From NCBI GenBank assembly GCA_035938175.1, contig DASZHD010000029.1:1-64000 (forward strand): a stretch of DNA of 64,000 nucleotides, written 5' to 3'. This document shows positions 24,508 through 32,405 of the stretch, one piece after another. Source of the stretch: DASRDE01 sp035938175. GTDB taxonomy: Bacteria > Vulcanimicrobiota > Vulcanimicrobiia > Vulcanimicrobiales > Vulcanimicrobiaceae. The position numbers and the translations under genes are program-made. Under the pieces are notes generated by a model, which was given only the letters and a program-made list of their open reading frames with translations, was not told where the DNA came from and searched no databases. Positions within the stretch are counted from its first letter, which is position 1, and every line of letters starts with the position of its first letter.

Positions 24508-25116
24508 TCATTTCCTCGGTAAAACCCCCAACAACGCCCCATAAGCACTCGATAGTTCCTGTTCTCCCGCGACTACGTCGCCCAACGTGTTCGCAATCGC
24601 GTACGCTGCATAGGCGCAATCGCTTGCCGCGTAGGTTTGCGGCGAAATAATGAGCGCGATAAAGCTGCGCTGGGCATCGACCGTCAAGCGCTGAGCGTCG
24701 TACACCCGAGTTATGCGATACCGCATATCGAACGACATTTCGGAAGCGGCCTGCGAATTTTGCGAAATCTCCCACGCGGTCGATGCCGGAATGTCGGGAC
24801 CGAAGCCCCGTGGATCTACACGGCGAAACGTGTCACGAATCTGAGCGCACGGTACGCGCGTCGCGGGGCCCGCGTTGTCCAGCGCGCTGAATGCATGAAA
24901 GACCTCAAGGTGATGCGGATACAACGCCGACAAATTGCGGTCGTTCGCCGCCAGCTCCTGACGAATTTCGACGAGCGACTGATGAAGCAATCGCTCCTGC
25001 TTGAGATGGTCTTGCCAGCTGTTCACCGCCAGCGCGAGCAAAATCGCAATAACGATCGAGATGATCTCGAGCAGTAAATCTGATGGGTTGATGCGCAGGC
25101 CGCGTTCTCTCTCCAT
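24508..25116 (-). CDS. Single-pass membrane protein, unknown function
   Basis: A 202-residue protein with a short basic N-terminus and one membrane helix at about residues 14-34 (LLEIISIVIAILLALAVNSW). A helical soluble domain of about 165 residues follows (LHQSLVEIRQELAANDRNLS). The layout resembles small uncharacterised membrane-anchored proteins with the conserved N-terminal 'NSW' feature. No catalytic motif is recognised. It ends next to the repeat cluster behind clpP. Confidence 0.65.
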   Translation of the reverse strand: MERERGLRINPSDLLLEIISIVIAILLALAVNSWQDHLKQERLLHQSLVEIRQELAANDRNLSALYPHHLEVFHAFSALDNAGPATRVPCAQIRDTFRRVDPRGFGPDIPASTAWEISQNSQAASEMSFDMRYRITRVYDAQRLTVDAQRSFIALIISPQTYAASDCAYAAYAIANTLGDVVAGEQELSSAYGALLGVLPRK

Positions 25117-25158
25117 GCGTGCGATAATGGGCCCGAAGGCGTTGCGGGTCCTCTCTGC

Positions 25159-25443
25159 CTATGGCCAGTCCCAAGTCAGACCTGCTGCTGCGGGTCCCGT
25201 GCAGCCGGCCAGCCCGTACAGAATCAGCGCTGCGCCGCCGATCGCGAAAAGAAACACGACGGAAGCGAAAATTGAAAGACGCGCTGCAGAAAGCCCGCGA
25301 TTCCGGCGTCGCTGAGCGGCAAAGAAGACACACAGCGCAACCACAGCCGCGAACGCGAACATGATCCAAAACCGTGTGAGAAAGACGCCTTTATCCTGCG
25401 GGCAGTACCGCGCCGCGAACTCCTGCGCAATCGAGTGGAGCAT
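25159..25443 (-). CDS. Small membrane protein, paralogue of its upstream neighbour
   Basis: A 94-residue protein with two membrane helices (FWIMFAFAAVVALCVFFA and SVVFLFAIGGAALILYGLA). The N-terminus EFAARYCPQDKGVFLTRFW resembles that of the preceding gene (ALGARYCVRQDAHAFLLLW). The two are one base apart and must be co-transcribed. No family is recognised. Confidence 0.6.
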   Translation of the reverse strand: MLHSIAQEFAARYCPQDKGVFLTRFWIMFAFAAVVALCVFFAAQRRRNRGLSAARLSIFASVVFLFAIGGAALILYGLAGCTGPAAAGLTWDWP

Positions 25444-25444
25444 A

Positions 25445-25942
25445 TTAGAACAACCGCTCCGACATACACCACGAGAGTCCGAATAGGAAAATACCTCCTG
25501 CGGCTATCGCGGCGACAGTCGAAATCAATGCGGCAGCGTACCACGAAGCTCGAATCGCTGCGCTCGCGCCGCTTGTAACCGCCCCATGCATGAACCGAAC
25601 CGCCGCGCTCGATGATACCGTAATAATCACCCACGTAAGCGCCGCGCCGAATGCGTCACCGCTGATGCACATCCACGCGGTCAAATGCCGTGCGGAACTG
25701 CCGTACGCGCCCAGGCCCATCGAATACGGTGCAGAGCTATAACAGGCGTAAAATGTGCCGAGACCCAGCGCGCCGGTGCACACCGCCAGCAAGAGAAGGA
25801 AAGCGCTCAAAAACCGTTTCCCGCGCAAGTGCAGTTCGACGGAGATACCCGCAAGTACCAAAAAAAGAGCCCAAAGCAACAAAAACGCGTGTGCGTCTTG
25901 ACGCACGCAGTACCGCGCGCCCAGAGCCCAAATTTCGTCCAC
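25445..25942 (-). CDS. Membrane protein, unknown function
   Basis: A 165-residue protein with four membrane helices (about 18-36, 44-65, 92-115, 133-155). The N-terminal ARYCxxQDxxxFL pattern is shared with the next gene, suggesting an old duplication. The start codon is GTG. The Cys in this motif is conserved between the pair. Function unknown. Confidence 0.65.
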   Translation of the reverse strand: MDEIWALGARYCVRQDAHAFLLLWALFLVLAGISVELHLRGKRFLSAFLLLLAVCTGALGLGTFYACYSSAPYSMGLGAYGSSARHLTAWMCISGDAFGAALTWVIITVSSSAAVRFMHGAVTSGASAAIRASWYAAALISTVAAIAAGGIFLFGLSWCMSERLF

Positions 25943-26258
25943 GATTCAGGCTACCACGTGCCGGCGCAAGGCGAATCCCGTCACAAGCTTGAGGACCATA
26001 TCGCTTTACACAATCCTCACAAGCGCGTAATCAAAGGTTTACTTGCTTGGATAGATAGCGAGCAAGCGTAAGAGGTAAAATCTACGTAACGCGGTGTACC
26101 GGCGCCGCAAGCGTTCACGTGGACGATCCACGCCATAGCGATACAGCATCTCTTCTCTTAGAAAGGTGCGGTTCGCGGTATTTCTTGCACCCATTTCATC
26201 GACCGCGTTGCCCGCCCCAAGTGCCTACACACACCAAGCGTATTCATGGGGGGAGTTC
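25943..26258. other. Intergenic region with one hairpin upstream of the GH18-like gene
   Basis: No convincing gene. A plus-strand hairpin at 26039-26071 pairs TTAC+TTGCT with AGCAA+GTAA (two-base bulge, 13-nt loop). Its position in the 5' leader region of the next lipoprotein gene could be regulatory, but no known riboswitch is recognised. The Shine-Dalgarno GGGGGGAG for the downstream gene is at its end. Confidence 0.4.
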
Positions 26259-27854
26259 ATGAAATACACTACGCGCGCGGCTCTGATTGCTGTCGCTCTC
26301 GCTCTCGCCGGCTGCGGACACACGACCGCCCCGCCGTTCTTTCCTACCGGCGATCGAGGTTCGATGTCCACGTCCGCATCCTCCAATTTCGTCTTCAGCG
26401 AGTACAAGGACGTTTCGAATAATCTCTCCGGCAGTAATGTGATCTCGACGGCGGTCACCGGCTCGTTGCAGCCTGTCGTCAATGTCGTTCCAAATTGGAT
26501 CGTCACCTGGGCTTTCGCAACGGGAAGCTGCGGAAGTGAGAGCTGGGAAGGTGCGGCGAGCGGTTCCGCGATTGCCTCAGCCAACGTCAGCCAGTGGGTG
26601 AATGCGAATCAAGGCTACATCATCTCGACCGGCGGTGCCGGAGGCACGTTCACCTGTTCGAGCACGTCGAGTTTTCTGAGTTTCATTAAGCGGTACTATT
26701 CGGTGAATATGATCGGCGTCGATTTCGACATCGAGAACGGCCAGACGCAGTCCCAGGTCAATCAGCTCGTCAACGACGTGAAGACGGCTGAGGCGACTTA
26801 TCCCAATATGCGCTTCAGCTTCACGATCCCGACCGAGGGCGGGACGTCCGGCGCCGCACTCGGCACCGAAGGCACGGAAGTGATGAACGCGATCAAAAGC
26901 TACGCTCTCGGCGGCAATTACGCCATTAACTTAATGGTCATGGACTTTGGCGATCCGCCCAGCTCCTCATATTGTGTCGTGGCGAGCGGCAAGTGCGAGA
27001 TGGGACAATCCGCGATTCAGGCTGCGAAGGATCTCCACAACGCGTACGGTACGGCGTACAGCCACATCGAACTGACGCCGATGATCGGCACCAACGACAA
27101 CACCGACGAAGTGTTCTCACTTGCCAACGTGGACGAGCTGTCGTCGTGGGTTCTTTCGAACGGTATTGCGGGCGTGCATTTCTGGGCGCTCGATCGTGAC
27201 ACGGACTGTTCACTGGGTACGGTGAGCGATAACTGCAACGGCGATCCGGGTGCAGGCGTCTTCGGCTTTGCAAAACGATTCATCAGCGATCTCGGGCTGA
27301 ACGGCGGCACGCCCGCACCCACCGCGTCGCCCACGCCGACGTCGAAACCAACTCCAACGCCGACGTCAAAACCAACGGCTACGCCGGCTCCGACGCCTAC
27401 TCCGGGTTCCGGTGCGTTGAGCGGAACGATCCCCTCGACGGTGGTTTTCTACGATTACTTCGACAACGGCAACAGCTGCGGAATCGCACATCCGGTTATT
27501 CACACCTGCGCGGGCGGAACGGGAACGTGGAGCGATCCAATCACGTTCGCGGCGTCGACGTCGAACGATACCCAGATGCCGTACGGCTCGAAGATCTACG
27601 TGCCGTCCCTCCAGCGCTACTTCATTCGCGAGGATGACTGCGGAAGCGGTACGTGTTCGGGCGATACCGTGAATCTGTGGGTCGGCGGAAACGGCTCCGA
27701 TGCCTCGACTGACGTGGCGAATTGCAAGAAATCGCTCACGCCCGGCGGCCCGGTCAACGTTATCTACAATCCGCCTTCGAACGAGCCTGTCTCGACGCTC
27801 GGTGCGTTGTGGAACGAATCAAACGGCATGTGTAACGGGTCGTATAACTACTAG
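26259..27854 (+). CDS. GH18 chitinase-like lipoprotein with fused C-terminal domain
   Basis: A 531-residue lipoprotein (lipobox LAGC, Cys 16). Residues about 45-340 look like a GH18 TIM-barrel. MIGVDFDIENG near 150 corresponds to the DxxDxDxE catalytic motif with the acid Glu kept, and GVHFWALDRDTDC lies near the end of the barrel. A linker of about 35 residues made of Thr, Pro, Ser and Lys follows. The last 140 residues form a Cys-containing domain (YGSKIYVPSLQRYFIREDDC, VNLWVGGNGSDA) reminiscent of secreted fungal-type beta-barrel domains. It probably acts on chitin, peptidoglycan or another glycan at the cell surface. The ATG has GGGGGGAG just upstream, 31 codons inside the longer frame. 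Confidence 0.8.
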   Translation: MKYTTRAALIAVALALAGCGHTTAPPFFPTGDRGSMSTSASSNFVFSEYKDVSNNLSGSNVISTAVTGSLQPVVNVVPNWIVTWAFATGSCGSESWEGAASGSAIASANVSQWVNANQGYIISTGGAGGTFTCSSTSSFLSFIKRYYSVNMIGVDFDIENGQTQSQVNQLVNDVKTAEATYPNMRFSFTIPTEGGTSGAALGTEGTEVMNAIKSYALGGNYAINLMVMDFGDPPSSSYCVVASGKCEMGQSAIQAAKDLHNAYGTAYSHIELTPMIGTNDNTDEVFSLANVDELSSWVLSNGIAGVHFWALDRDTDCSLGTVSDNCNGDPGAGVFGFAKRFISDLGLNGGTPAPTASPTPTSKPTPTPTSKPTATPAPTPTPGSGALSGTIPSTVVFYDYFDNGNSCGIAHPVIHTCAGGTGTWSDPITFAASTSNDTQMPYGSKIYVPSLQRYFIREDDCGSGTCSGDTVNLWVGGNGSDASTDVANCKKSLTPGGPVNVIYNPPSNEPVSTLGALWNESNGMCNGSYNY

Positions 27855-27886
27855 CCTGCTGTAATAATCTGCCAAACTGCAAAAGC

Positions 27887-27918
27887 ACAAAGCCGGTGGT
27901 AAATCCCACCGGCTTTGT
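27887..27918. terminator. Bidirectional intrinsic terminator
   Basis: A perfect 13-bp inverted repeat ACAAAGCCGGTGG / CCACCGGCTTTGT with a 6-nt loop, between the convergent GH18-like gene and msrA. T-rich on both exits. Confidence 0.8.
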
Positions 27919-27928
27919 TCATGCAATC

Positions 27929-28441
27929 CTAAGCTCGCGCCCGCTGCGGCAGCTTCCAATCGGGCCGAACGAAATGACACGTATAACCGTCGGGATACTT
28001 TTGCAGGTAATCCTGATGTTCGGGCTCCGCTTCCCAAAACGGCCCGGCCGGCGCGACTTCGGTGACGACTTTTCCCGGCCAAAGCCCTGACGCGTCCACG
28101 TCCGCAATCGTGTCTTCGGCGACACGGCGCTGCTCGTCGGTCGTGTAGAAAATGGCCGATCGATACGACGTTCCGCGATCGTTGCCCTGACGGTTCACCG
28201 TCGTCGGATCGTGTATCTGAAAGAAAAATTCCAGTAACTGCCGGTAACTGAGCTGAGAGGGATCGAAAACGATCTCGATTGCCTCGGCGTGCGAGCCGTG
28301 GTTGCGGTACGTTGCATTGGGCACGTCGCCGCCGGAGTATCCGACGCGCGTGGACAGCACGCCCGGGCGATTCCGAAGCAGCTCTTGCACGCCCCAGAAG
28401 CAGCCACCGGCCAGAATCGCACGTTCCATTTGCGTAGTCAT
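27929..28441 (-). CDS. msrA: Peptide methionine-(S)-S-oxide reductase
   Basis: A 170-residue cytosolic repair enzyme reducing methionine-S-sulfoxide. The catalytic motif GCFWG is at Cys 14. YSGGDVPNATYRNHGSHAEA and the conserved YRSAIFY block follow, and the C-terminus (QDYLQKYPDGYTCHFVRP) carries a Cys that could resolve. The catalytic residue is Cys, not Sec. The start is uncertain: Met at 28441 or four codons later at 28429, neither with a clear Shine-Dalgarno sequence. It stands alone, convergent with the GH18-like gene. Confidence 0.95.
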   Translation of the reverse strand: MTTQMERAILAGGCFWGVQELLRNRPGVLSTRVGYSGGDVPNATYRNHGSHAEAIEIVFDPSQLSYRQLLEFFFQIHDPTTVNRQGNDRGTSYRSAIFYTTDEQRRVAEDTIADVDASGLWPGKVVTEVAPAGPFWEAEPEHQDYLQKYPDGYTCHFVRPDWKLPQRARA

Positions 28442-28499
28442 GTGACTACGGTATAGCAAACGGCGCGTCGCGGCAAGATCGGACTCGTGCAGAATCGCC

Positions 28500-29297
28500 T
28501 TATCGAACGACGGGCCGCGTCAGGCGCGTCCCGGAAAACCGTTCCGGACTCGGTGCGCTCGCAAAAGCGAGGGCGATGCCGACGACCCACGCCGCCGCCG
28601 TCATCAAGTAATTCATCGAGATCTCATTCCAGTTTGAAAGAACCTGCGGATGGCCCGCAATTCGCGGAACCCAAACCAACAGTCCGAACAGCGCCATCAT
28701 CAGTGCCATAAGATTTGTTGCAAGCGCGGCTTGACGGTCGATCAACAGTGCAATTCCGGCCAGCGCAAACGCGATTGTGGTAACGATCGTCCAAAACATC
28801 TGGTTCGGCGGAATCCACGCCGGGACCAAACTCGCCGTGTACTGCAGATAGACGACTTGCGCCCACGCGAACGACAAAGCACACACGCCAAGGAGAATCC
28901 GTGACATCCGTATCAAGGACACACGCCGCGTTGCAAGGGTAATCGAAAGCGAGTAACCCGCCAGCGCGCCGCACACTATGGAGAACTTCTCGAAGAAGTT
29001 GATGTACGGGTCTTTATTGAGCGGTGACGCGATCATGTCCGGTACGCAAACTAACGAGAAAATCAAGAAAACGCCGCCGAGCGCGATCCACGCAAATTGC
29101 GTTGTACGCGAAAACATAACGGCGATACCGCCGGTGATTACCGCTATCGTAAGGAACCAAGCCGCCACTGTCGCTGCAAGCGTCCCGAGGGGATGCAGAA
29201 ACTGCCACATGTCCGAGTCGTGCCACCGCAGTTCGACGACGCCAAACAGCACGGCCGACGCCCCAAAGAGAAGCCGGGCGTAGAACGCTGCTTTCAT
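28500..29297 (-). CDS. Polytopic membrane protein, unknown function
   Basis: A 265-residue protein with about eight membrane helices spread over the full length (AATVAAWFLTIAVITGGIAV, ALGGVFLIFSLVCVP, IVTTIAFALAGIALLI). It resembles DoxX-like or DUF-type inner-membrane proteins with no known activity. Conserved polar residues inside membrane segments are few. The ATG at 29297 has no evident Shine-Dalgarno sequence. Confidence 0.7.
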   Translation of the reverse strand: MKAAFYARLLFGASAVLFGVVELRWHDSDMWQFLHPLGTLAATVAAWFLTIAVITGGIAVMFSRTTQFAWIALGGVFLIFSLVCVPDMIASPLNKDPYINFFEKFSIVCGALAGYSLSITLATRRVSLIRMSRILLGVCALSFAWAQVVYLQYTASLVPAWIPPNQMFWTIVTTIAFALAGIALLIDRQAALATNLMALMMALFGLLVWVPRIAGHPQVLSNWNEISMNYLMTAAAWVVGIALAFASAPSPERFSGTRLTRPVVR

Positions 29298-29352
29298 ATG
29301 AAGGCAACGCGCGCCCGGCGTATTCTGTGACGGTTAGCGGCCGGTGCCGCGG

Positions 29353-29928
29353 TTAGTGACTGAGAGCTACATCCACCGCGCGCCGCGCGCTGATGGCGAG
29401 CGCGATCCACGACACGCCGACGAAAATGAAGTTGATTCCGACGGCAAAGCCGATAAACCACGCGGCCGAAATCGGCCACTGGGCCCACAGCATCACACCC
29501 AGCACTGCCATGAGCAGACCGCTGAACGCGACCCACCCGTATTGCGGAAACTGTAGCCAAAGCGCGTAGATAACGCGGTAAATTCCGCCGATCAAAAAGT
29601 ACACCGACAAGACCAGCGTTACGAGCAACGCCCCGGCGACCGGGTGCTGTATGAGCGCGAAGCCGACGACCACATCCAACGCTCCCAGCAGCAGGTACAG
29701 AACAACGTGGCCTGCACCATGCGCTTGAAACGTCAGCGCGAGTTGAAAGATGCCTGCGGCGATCATGATCGCGCCCAACGCTATGACCGCGGCGATCGTC
29801 GAATGCCCTTGATAAGCCACCGCAGCGACGCCCAGTACGACCAGGGCGATTCCCAGAGCCAAGAACCAGCCCCATTCCTTGCGCACTGCCGACATCGACG
29901 CGTTTACGTCTGCCATAAAGGTACTCAT
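29353..29928 (-). CDS. HdeD-family membrane protein
   Basis: A 191-residue protein with six membrane helices arranged as three hairpins, typical of the HdeD/DUF308 family associated with acid-stress resistance in enterobacteria. Recognisable stretches are FLALGIALVVLGVAAV, GAIMIAAGIFQLALTF and ALDVVVGFALIQHP. GGAGG lies ten bases before the ATG at 29928. The frame stays open far upstream, but that part overlaps the next gene in another frame and is not protein-like. Confidence 0.88.
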   Translation of the reverse strand: MSTFMADVNASMSAVRKEWGWFLALGIALVVLGVAAVAYQGHSTIAAVIALGAIMIAAGIFQLALTFQAHGAGHVVLYLLLGALDVVVGFALIQHPVAGALLVTLVLSVYFLIGGIYRVIYALWLQFPQYGWVAFSGLLMAVLGVMLWAQWPISAAWFIGFAVGINFIFVGVSWIALAISARRAVDVALSH

Positions 29929-29987
29929 GAAAAACATTCCTCCACTCCGACCATACGGCAGAAGTGGGAAAGTCTTGGGAACGGCGG

Positions 29988-30584
29988 CTACTGCTTGATG
30001 CCGATGAGCGGCTCGAACCGGCGGTCGGGCACGAACCAAATGACCGCTACCGTTACCAGCAGCGCGTCGGTCGCGAACGGATAGAAGAACGACACGACGA
30101 TGGCGATTGCGTACAGGAGCAGAGATATCTGCCCTTTCACGTCCACCGCGACCGCTTTGGCAAACGGCGTTTCCGGGCCGTTTACGCGCAAGAGCGCTCG
30201 CTGCAAAACCGTGTACGCAACGGCATTCAATAAGAAGACGATGGCGTAAAGCGTCGTCGGCCCGCTGGCACGCAGATTCGCTCCCAGCCACGCCGTGGAA
30301 AATGGAATCAGCGAAAGCCAGAAAAGCAAATTCAAGTTGGCCCACATCGCTCTGCCGTCTACGCCGCGGCTGGCGCGCAGCAAATGATGATGATTGTTCC
30401 AGTAGATGCCGATGAACGCAAAACTCAGCGCGTACGTTCCGAGCGCCGGCAGCGATTGCGACAACGCTCCGAAGCTCGTTCCGTTGGGCGGCCGCAGCTC
30501 GAGGACCATAATCGTGATGATCACGGCAAATACGCCGTCGCTGAACGCTTCTACGCGGTCCGTTTCGGTCGCGAATCGTCTCAT
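29988..30584 (-). CDS. TMEM175-family potassium channel-like protein
   Basis: A 198-residue membrane protein of the TMEM175/DUF1211 family, bacterial potassium-selective channels. The hallmark RVEAFSDGVFAVIITIMVLE sits in helix 1 (family motif FSDGVFAIAxT), followed by about five more helices; HHHLL is near the second. The ATG at 30584, just before RRFATETDRVEAF, is chosen over a TTG 22 codons upstream. It lies about 60 bp upstream of the HdeD gene on the same strand, so the two may form one unit. Confidence 0.9.
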   Translation of the reverse strand: MRRFATETDRVEAFSDGVFAVIITIMVLELRPPNGTSFGALSQSLPALGTYALSFAFIGIYWNNHHHLLRASRGVDGRAMWANLNLLFWLSLIPFSTAWLGANLRASGPTTLYAIVFLLNAVAYTVLQRALLRVNGPETPFAKAVAVDVKGQISLLLYAIAIVVSFFYPFATDALLVTVAVIWFVPDRRFEPLIGIKQ

Positions 30585-30748
30585 GCATCGGGCAATTGGC
30601 GCTGGCCGAACGAAAACACCTTGACCGGTTTCCGGCACTTCGCTTACCAAGGCGTTCTAGCGGCAGGCTGACGCCGGCTCGGAAGCTCGAGCCTTGGAAA
30701 TCGCTCCTGCGTTAAAAAAAGCCCTCAAGACTCTTTTAACAAGAGTAC

Positions 30749-30777
30749 TTGCATTTTAAAAGTTACTTTGCTAGAAT
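30749..30777 (+). promoter_or_regulatory. Sigma-70-type promoter for the DoxX-like gene
   Basis: TTGCAT (30749-30754), 17-bp spacer, TAGAAT (30772-30777). It lies about 48 bp before the start codon, leaving a short leader with AAGGAG. Confidence 0.65.
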
Positions 30778-30824
30778 ACATACACCTGGCCGCGATGCGG
30801 CAACTGCGAATAAGGAGCGAAGTC

Positions 30825-31226
30825 ATGATTGCAACCGTTCAAGCTTCCAATCCATCCAATACCGCACTCTGGGCGGCCCGCGTCATCGGGGCGCTGGGCG
30901 TCCTGTTCTTGGCCTTTGATGCCGTAGGAAAATTCTTCCGTCCGCAGGCGGTCGTCGATGCCTTCGCCCGTCTTGGCTTGTCAATCGACGTCGCGCCGCT
31001 GATCGGCAGCATATTGCTCGCCCTGGTGATTTTGTACGTCATTCGGAGGACGCGCCGGCTCTCCGCAATTCTGTTGACCGGATATCTTGGAGGAGCAGTC
31101 GCCGTGCAATTGCGCGCCGGAAGCTCGCTCTTTGAAACGCTGTTTGCCGTCGCAATCGGCGTACTGGTGTGGGCACCGCTCTATCTGACGGACGAGCGCG
31201 TCCGAGCGGTGTTCGCAATAGAGTAA
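30825..31226 (+). CDS. DoxX-like membrane protein
   Basis: A 133-residue protein with four membrane helices (VIGALGVLFLAFDAVGKFF, IGSILLALVILYVI, ILLTGYLGGAVAVQL, LFAVAIGVLVWAPLYL). This is the DoxX_2 pattern, with the conserved FDxxGK segment. Role unknown; relatives are linked to redox or membrane stress. AAGGAG stands eight bases before the ATG, which fixes the start 19 codons inside the longer frame. Confidence 0.85.
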   Translation: MIATVQASNPSNTALWAARVIGALGVLFLAFDAVGKFFRPQAVVDAFARLGLSIDVAPLIGSILLALVILYVIRRTRRLSAILLTGYLGGAVAVQLRAGSSLFETLFAVAIGVLVWAPLYLTDERVRAVFAIE

Positions 31227-31230
31227 TTCG

Positions 31231-31271
31231 AACAAAACAGGCGCGCCGAGTACGCACAACCGGCGCGCCTG
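31231..31271 (-). terminator. Intrinsic terminator for a short minus-strand transcript
   Basis: Stem CAGGCGCGCC / GGCGCGCCTG, ten perfect pairs with a 14-nt loop. The T-rich tail (TTTTGTT) is on the minus-strand exit only. It lies 20 bp beyond the stop of a 22-codon ORF on the minus strand and next to the convergent DoxX-like gene. Confidence 0.7.
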
Positions 31272-31290
31272 TCGATTGCAAAGCGCTAGT

Positions 31291-31359
31291 CTACTGCGGT
31301 ATCACCGGCGGGCTCAGCGCGATCCAGAAGAGCGCAAAAAGACGACCCCAGCTCGGCAT
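31291..31359 (-). CDS. Putative 22-residue hydrophobic peptide
   Basis: The short ORF encodes MPSWGRLFALFWIALSPPVI plus PQ: a membrane-length hydrophobic stretch with aromatic residues and a diproline. AAGGAG lies six to seven bases before the ATG, and an intrinsic terminator oriented for this strand follows the stop. The flanking 200 bp toward the ArsR gene would hold its promoter. A small membrane peptide or a type I toxin-like product are possibilities. No relative is recognised. An alternative ATG two bases upstream in another frame gives a 25-residue less hydrophobic peptide. Confidence 0.45.
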   Translation of the reverse strand: MPSWGRLFALFWIALSPPVIPQ

Positions 31360-31506
31360 TCATATCTCCTTTGAACTCAAGGATACGGCACGCAACGTCG
31401 GGCTCGCACTATGTATTTGAGACTACGTACCTCATTCGTCCCGCTCTTCTGAAGAAGCCTTAAGATCGTCCGCACATCTGAAAGGTTCGACGAACGAGCC
31501 GGCGCC

Positions 31507-31535
31507 TTGACAAAATACTCATCGTTTGCTAAATA
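31507..31535 (+). promoter_or_regulatory. Strong sigma-70-type promoter of the ArsR gene (leaderless)
   Basis: TTGACA (31507-31512), exactly 17 bp, TAAATA (31530-31535). The ATG starts ten bases after the -10, so the transcript would have no or only a few leader bases. A GTTAAC palindrome lies between the -10 and the ATG and may be part of an ArsR operator. Confidence 0.7.
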
Positions 31536-31544
31536 GTTAACGTA

Positions 31545-31913
31545 ATGGTTAAAGACTTGCCTGTGGTTTTTTCCGCTCTGTCGGATCGCACGCGCTTTCA
31601 GGTCGTAGCTTCGTTACGCGCGCGTGAACTCAGTGCGGGAGAACTCGCCAGCCGCTGTGCTGTGAGTGCGCCGGCGATGAGCCGCCACTTACGCGTGCTG
31701 CGTAAAGCCGGAATGATCGAGCTCGCGCAATCGACCAACGCGGACGACGCTCGCCTGCGGGTGTATCGCTTGCGCGCGAGGCCGTTTTTGTCGTTAGCGG
31801 AGTGGGCTGAGCACATGCAAGGCGTCTGGGCCGATCGGCTCGAGGGCTTCAAGACGTACGCGGATACCCGGGCGGCCGCGTCCCGAAAACTGCAAAGAGG
31901 ACGACAGAAATGA
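31545..31913 (+). CDS. ArsR-family transcriptional regulator
   Basis: A 122-residue winged-helix repressor. The HTH segment is ALSDRTRFQVVASLRARELS followed by APAMSRHLRVLRKAGMIEL; no metal-binding Cys cluster is present. This fits the ArsR subgroup paired with SRPBCC (AHSA1) proteins. Its stop overlaps the start of the SRPBCC gene (ATGA), so the two are translationally coupled. It probably represses its own promoter, which abuts the start codon. Confidence 0.93.
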   Translation: MVKDLPVVFSALSDRTRFQVVASLRARELSAGELASRCAVSAPAMSRHLRVLRKAGMIELAQSTNADDARLRVYRLRARPFLSLAEWAEHMQGVWADRLEGFKTYADTRAAASRKLQRGRQK

Positions 31914-32329
31914 ACACTGCCGCAGTTCGCGCTTCAGTCGACGTGTCGACGGATCCGTTGACGGCATTCGCAATTTTTACCGGCGAAATCGATAAGTGGT
32001 GGAAACGCGGGCCTCACAATTTCTACGACAGCCGCCGCGCGCGCGAGATGCGCTTTGAACCCGGTGTCGGAGGCCGGTATTTGGAAATCTACGACGGCGC
32101 CGCCGGCGATATGTTGGAGATCGGCCGCATCACCATTTGGGAACCCGGCACTCGGCTGGTGTGGCGATGCTCCCTCGACGACACGGAAATAGACGTACGG
32201 TTCGAGGCGATAGAGAGTGGAACGCGTGTATCCCTCGAGCAACGTCTGGTGCCGGCGGGAAAGAAAGCAGAATTTTACTCCGGCTGGGATCATATACTGG
32301 GGTGGTTTGCCGTTTACGCAAATTCATAA
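31910..32329 (+). CDS. SRPBCC/AHSA1-domain protein
   Basis: A 139-residue protein with the START-like helix-grip fold of the Aha1 C-terminal family. It has the N-terminal ASVDVSTDPLTAFAIFTG, the WWKRGPHNFY segment, LEIGRITIWEPGTRLVW and the C-terminal long helix (GWDHILGWFAVYANS). Members bind hydrophobic ligands. Coupling to ArsR is a common pair whose ligand is unknown. Confidence 0.9.
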   Translation: MNTAAVRASVDVSTDPLTAFAIFTGEIDKWWKRGPHNFYDSRRAREMRFEPGVGGRYLEIYDGAAGDMLEIGRITIWEPGTRLVWRCSLDDTEIDVRFEAIESGTRVSLEQRLVPAGKKAEFYSGWDHILGWFAVYANS

Positions 32330-32405
32330 CGAAGCACACTCGACCACGCTTGCCTGCTCTACGCCAGAACAAGGACCCGGCCGTTCTGCTGCCGATTGAG
32401 GTAGT

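Noticed and set aside
26039..26071. Known riboswitch upstream of the GH18-like gene
   Set aside because: A single bulged hairpin only; none of the conserved cores of common riboswitches were recognised.
29929..30588. N-terminal extension of the HdeD frame
   Set aside because: Lies over the TMEM175 gene in another frame, and a good ribosome site marks the HdeD start at 29928.
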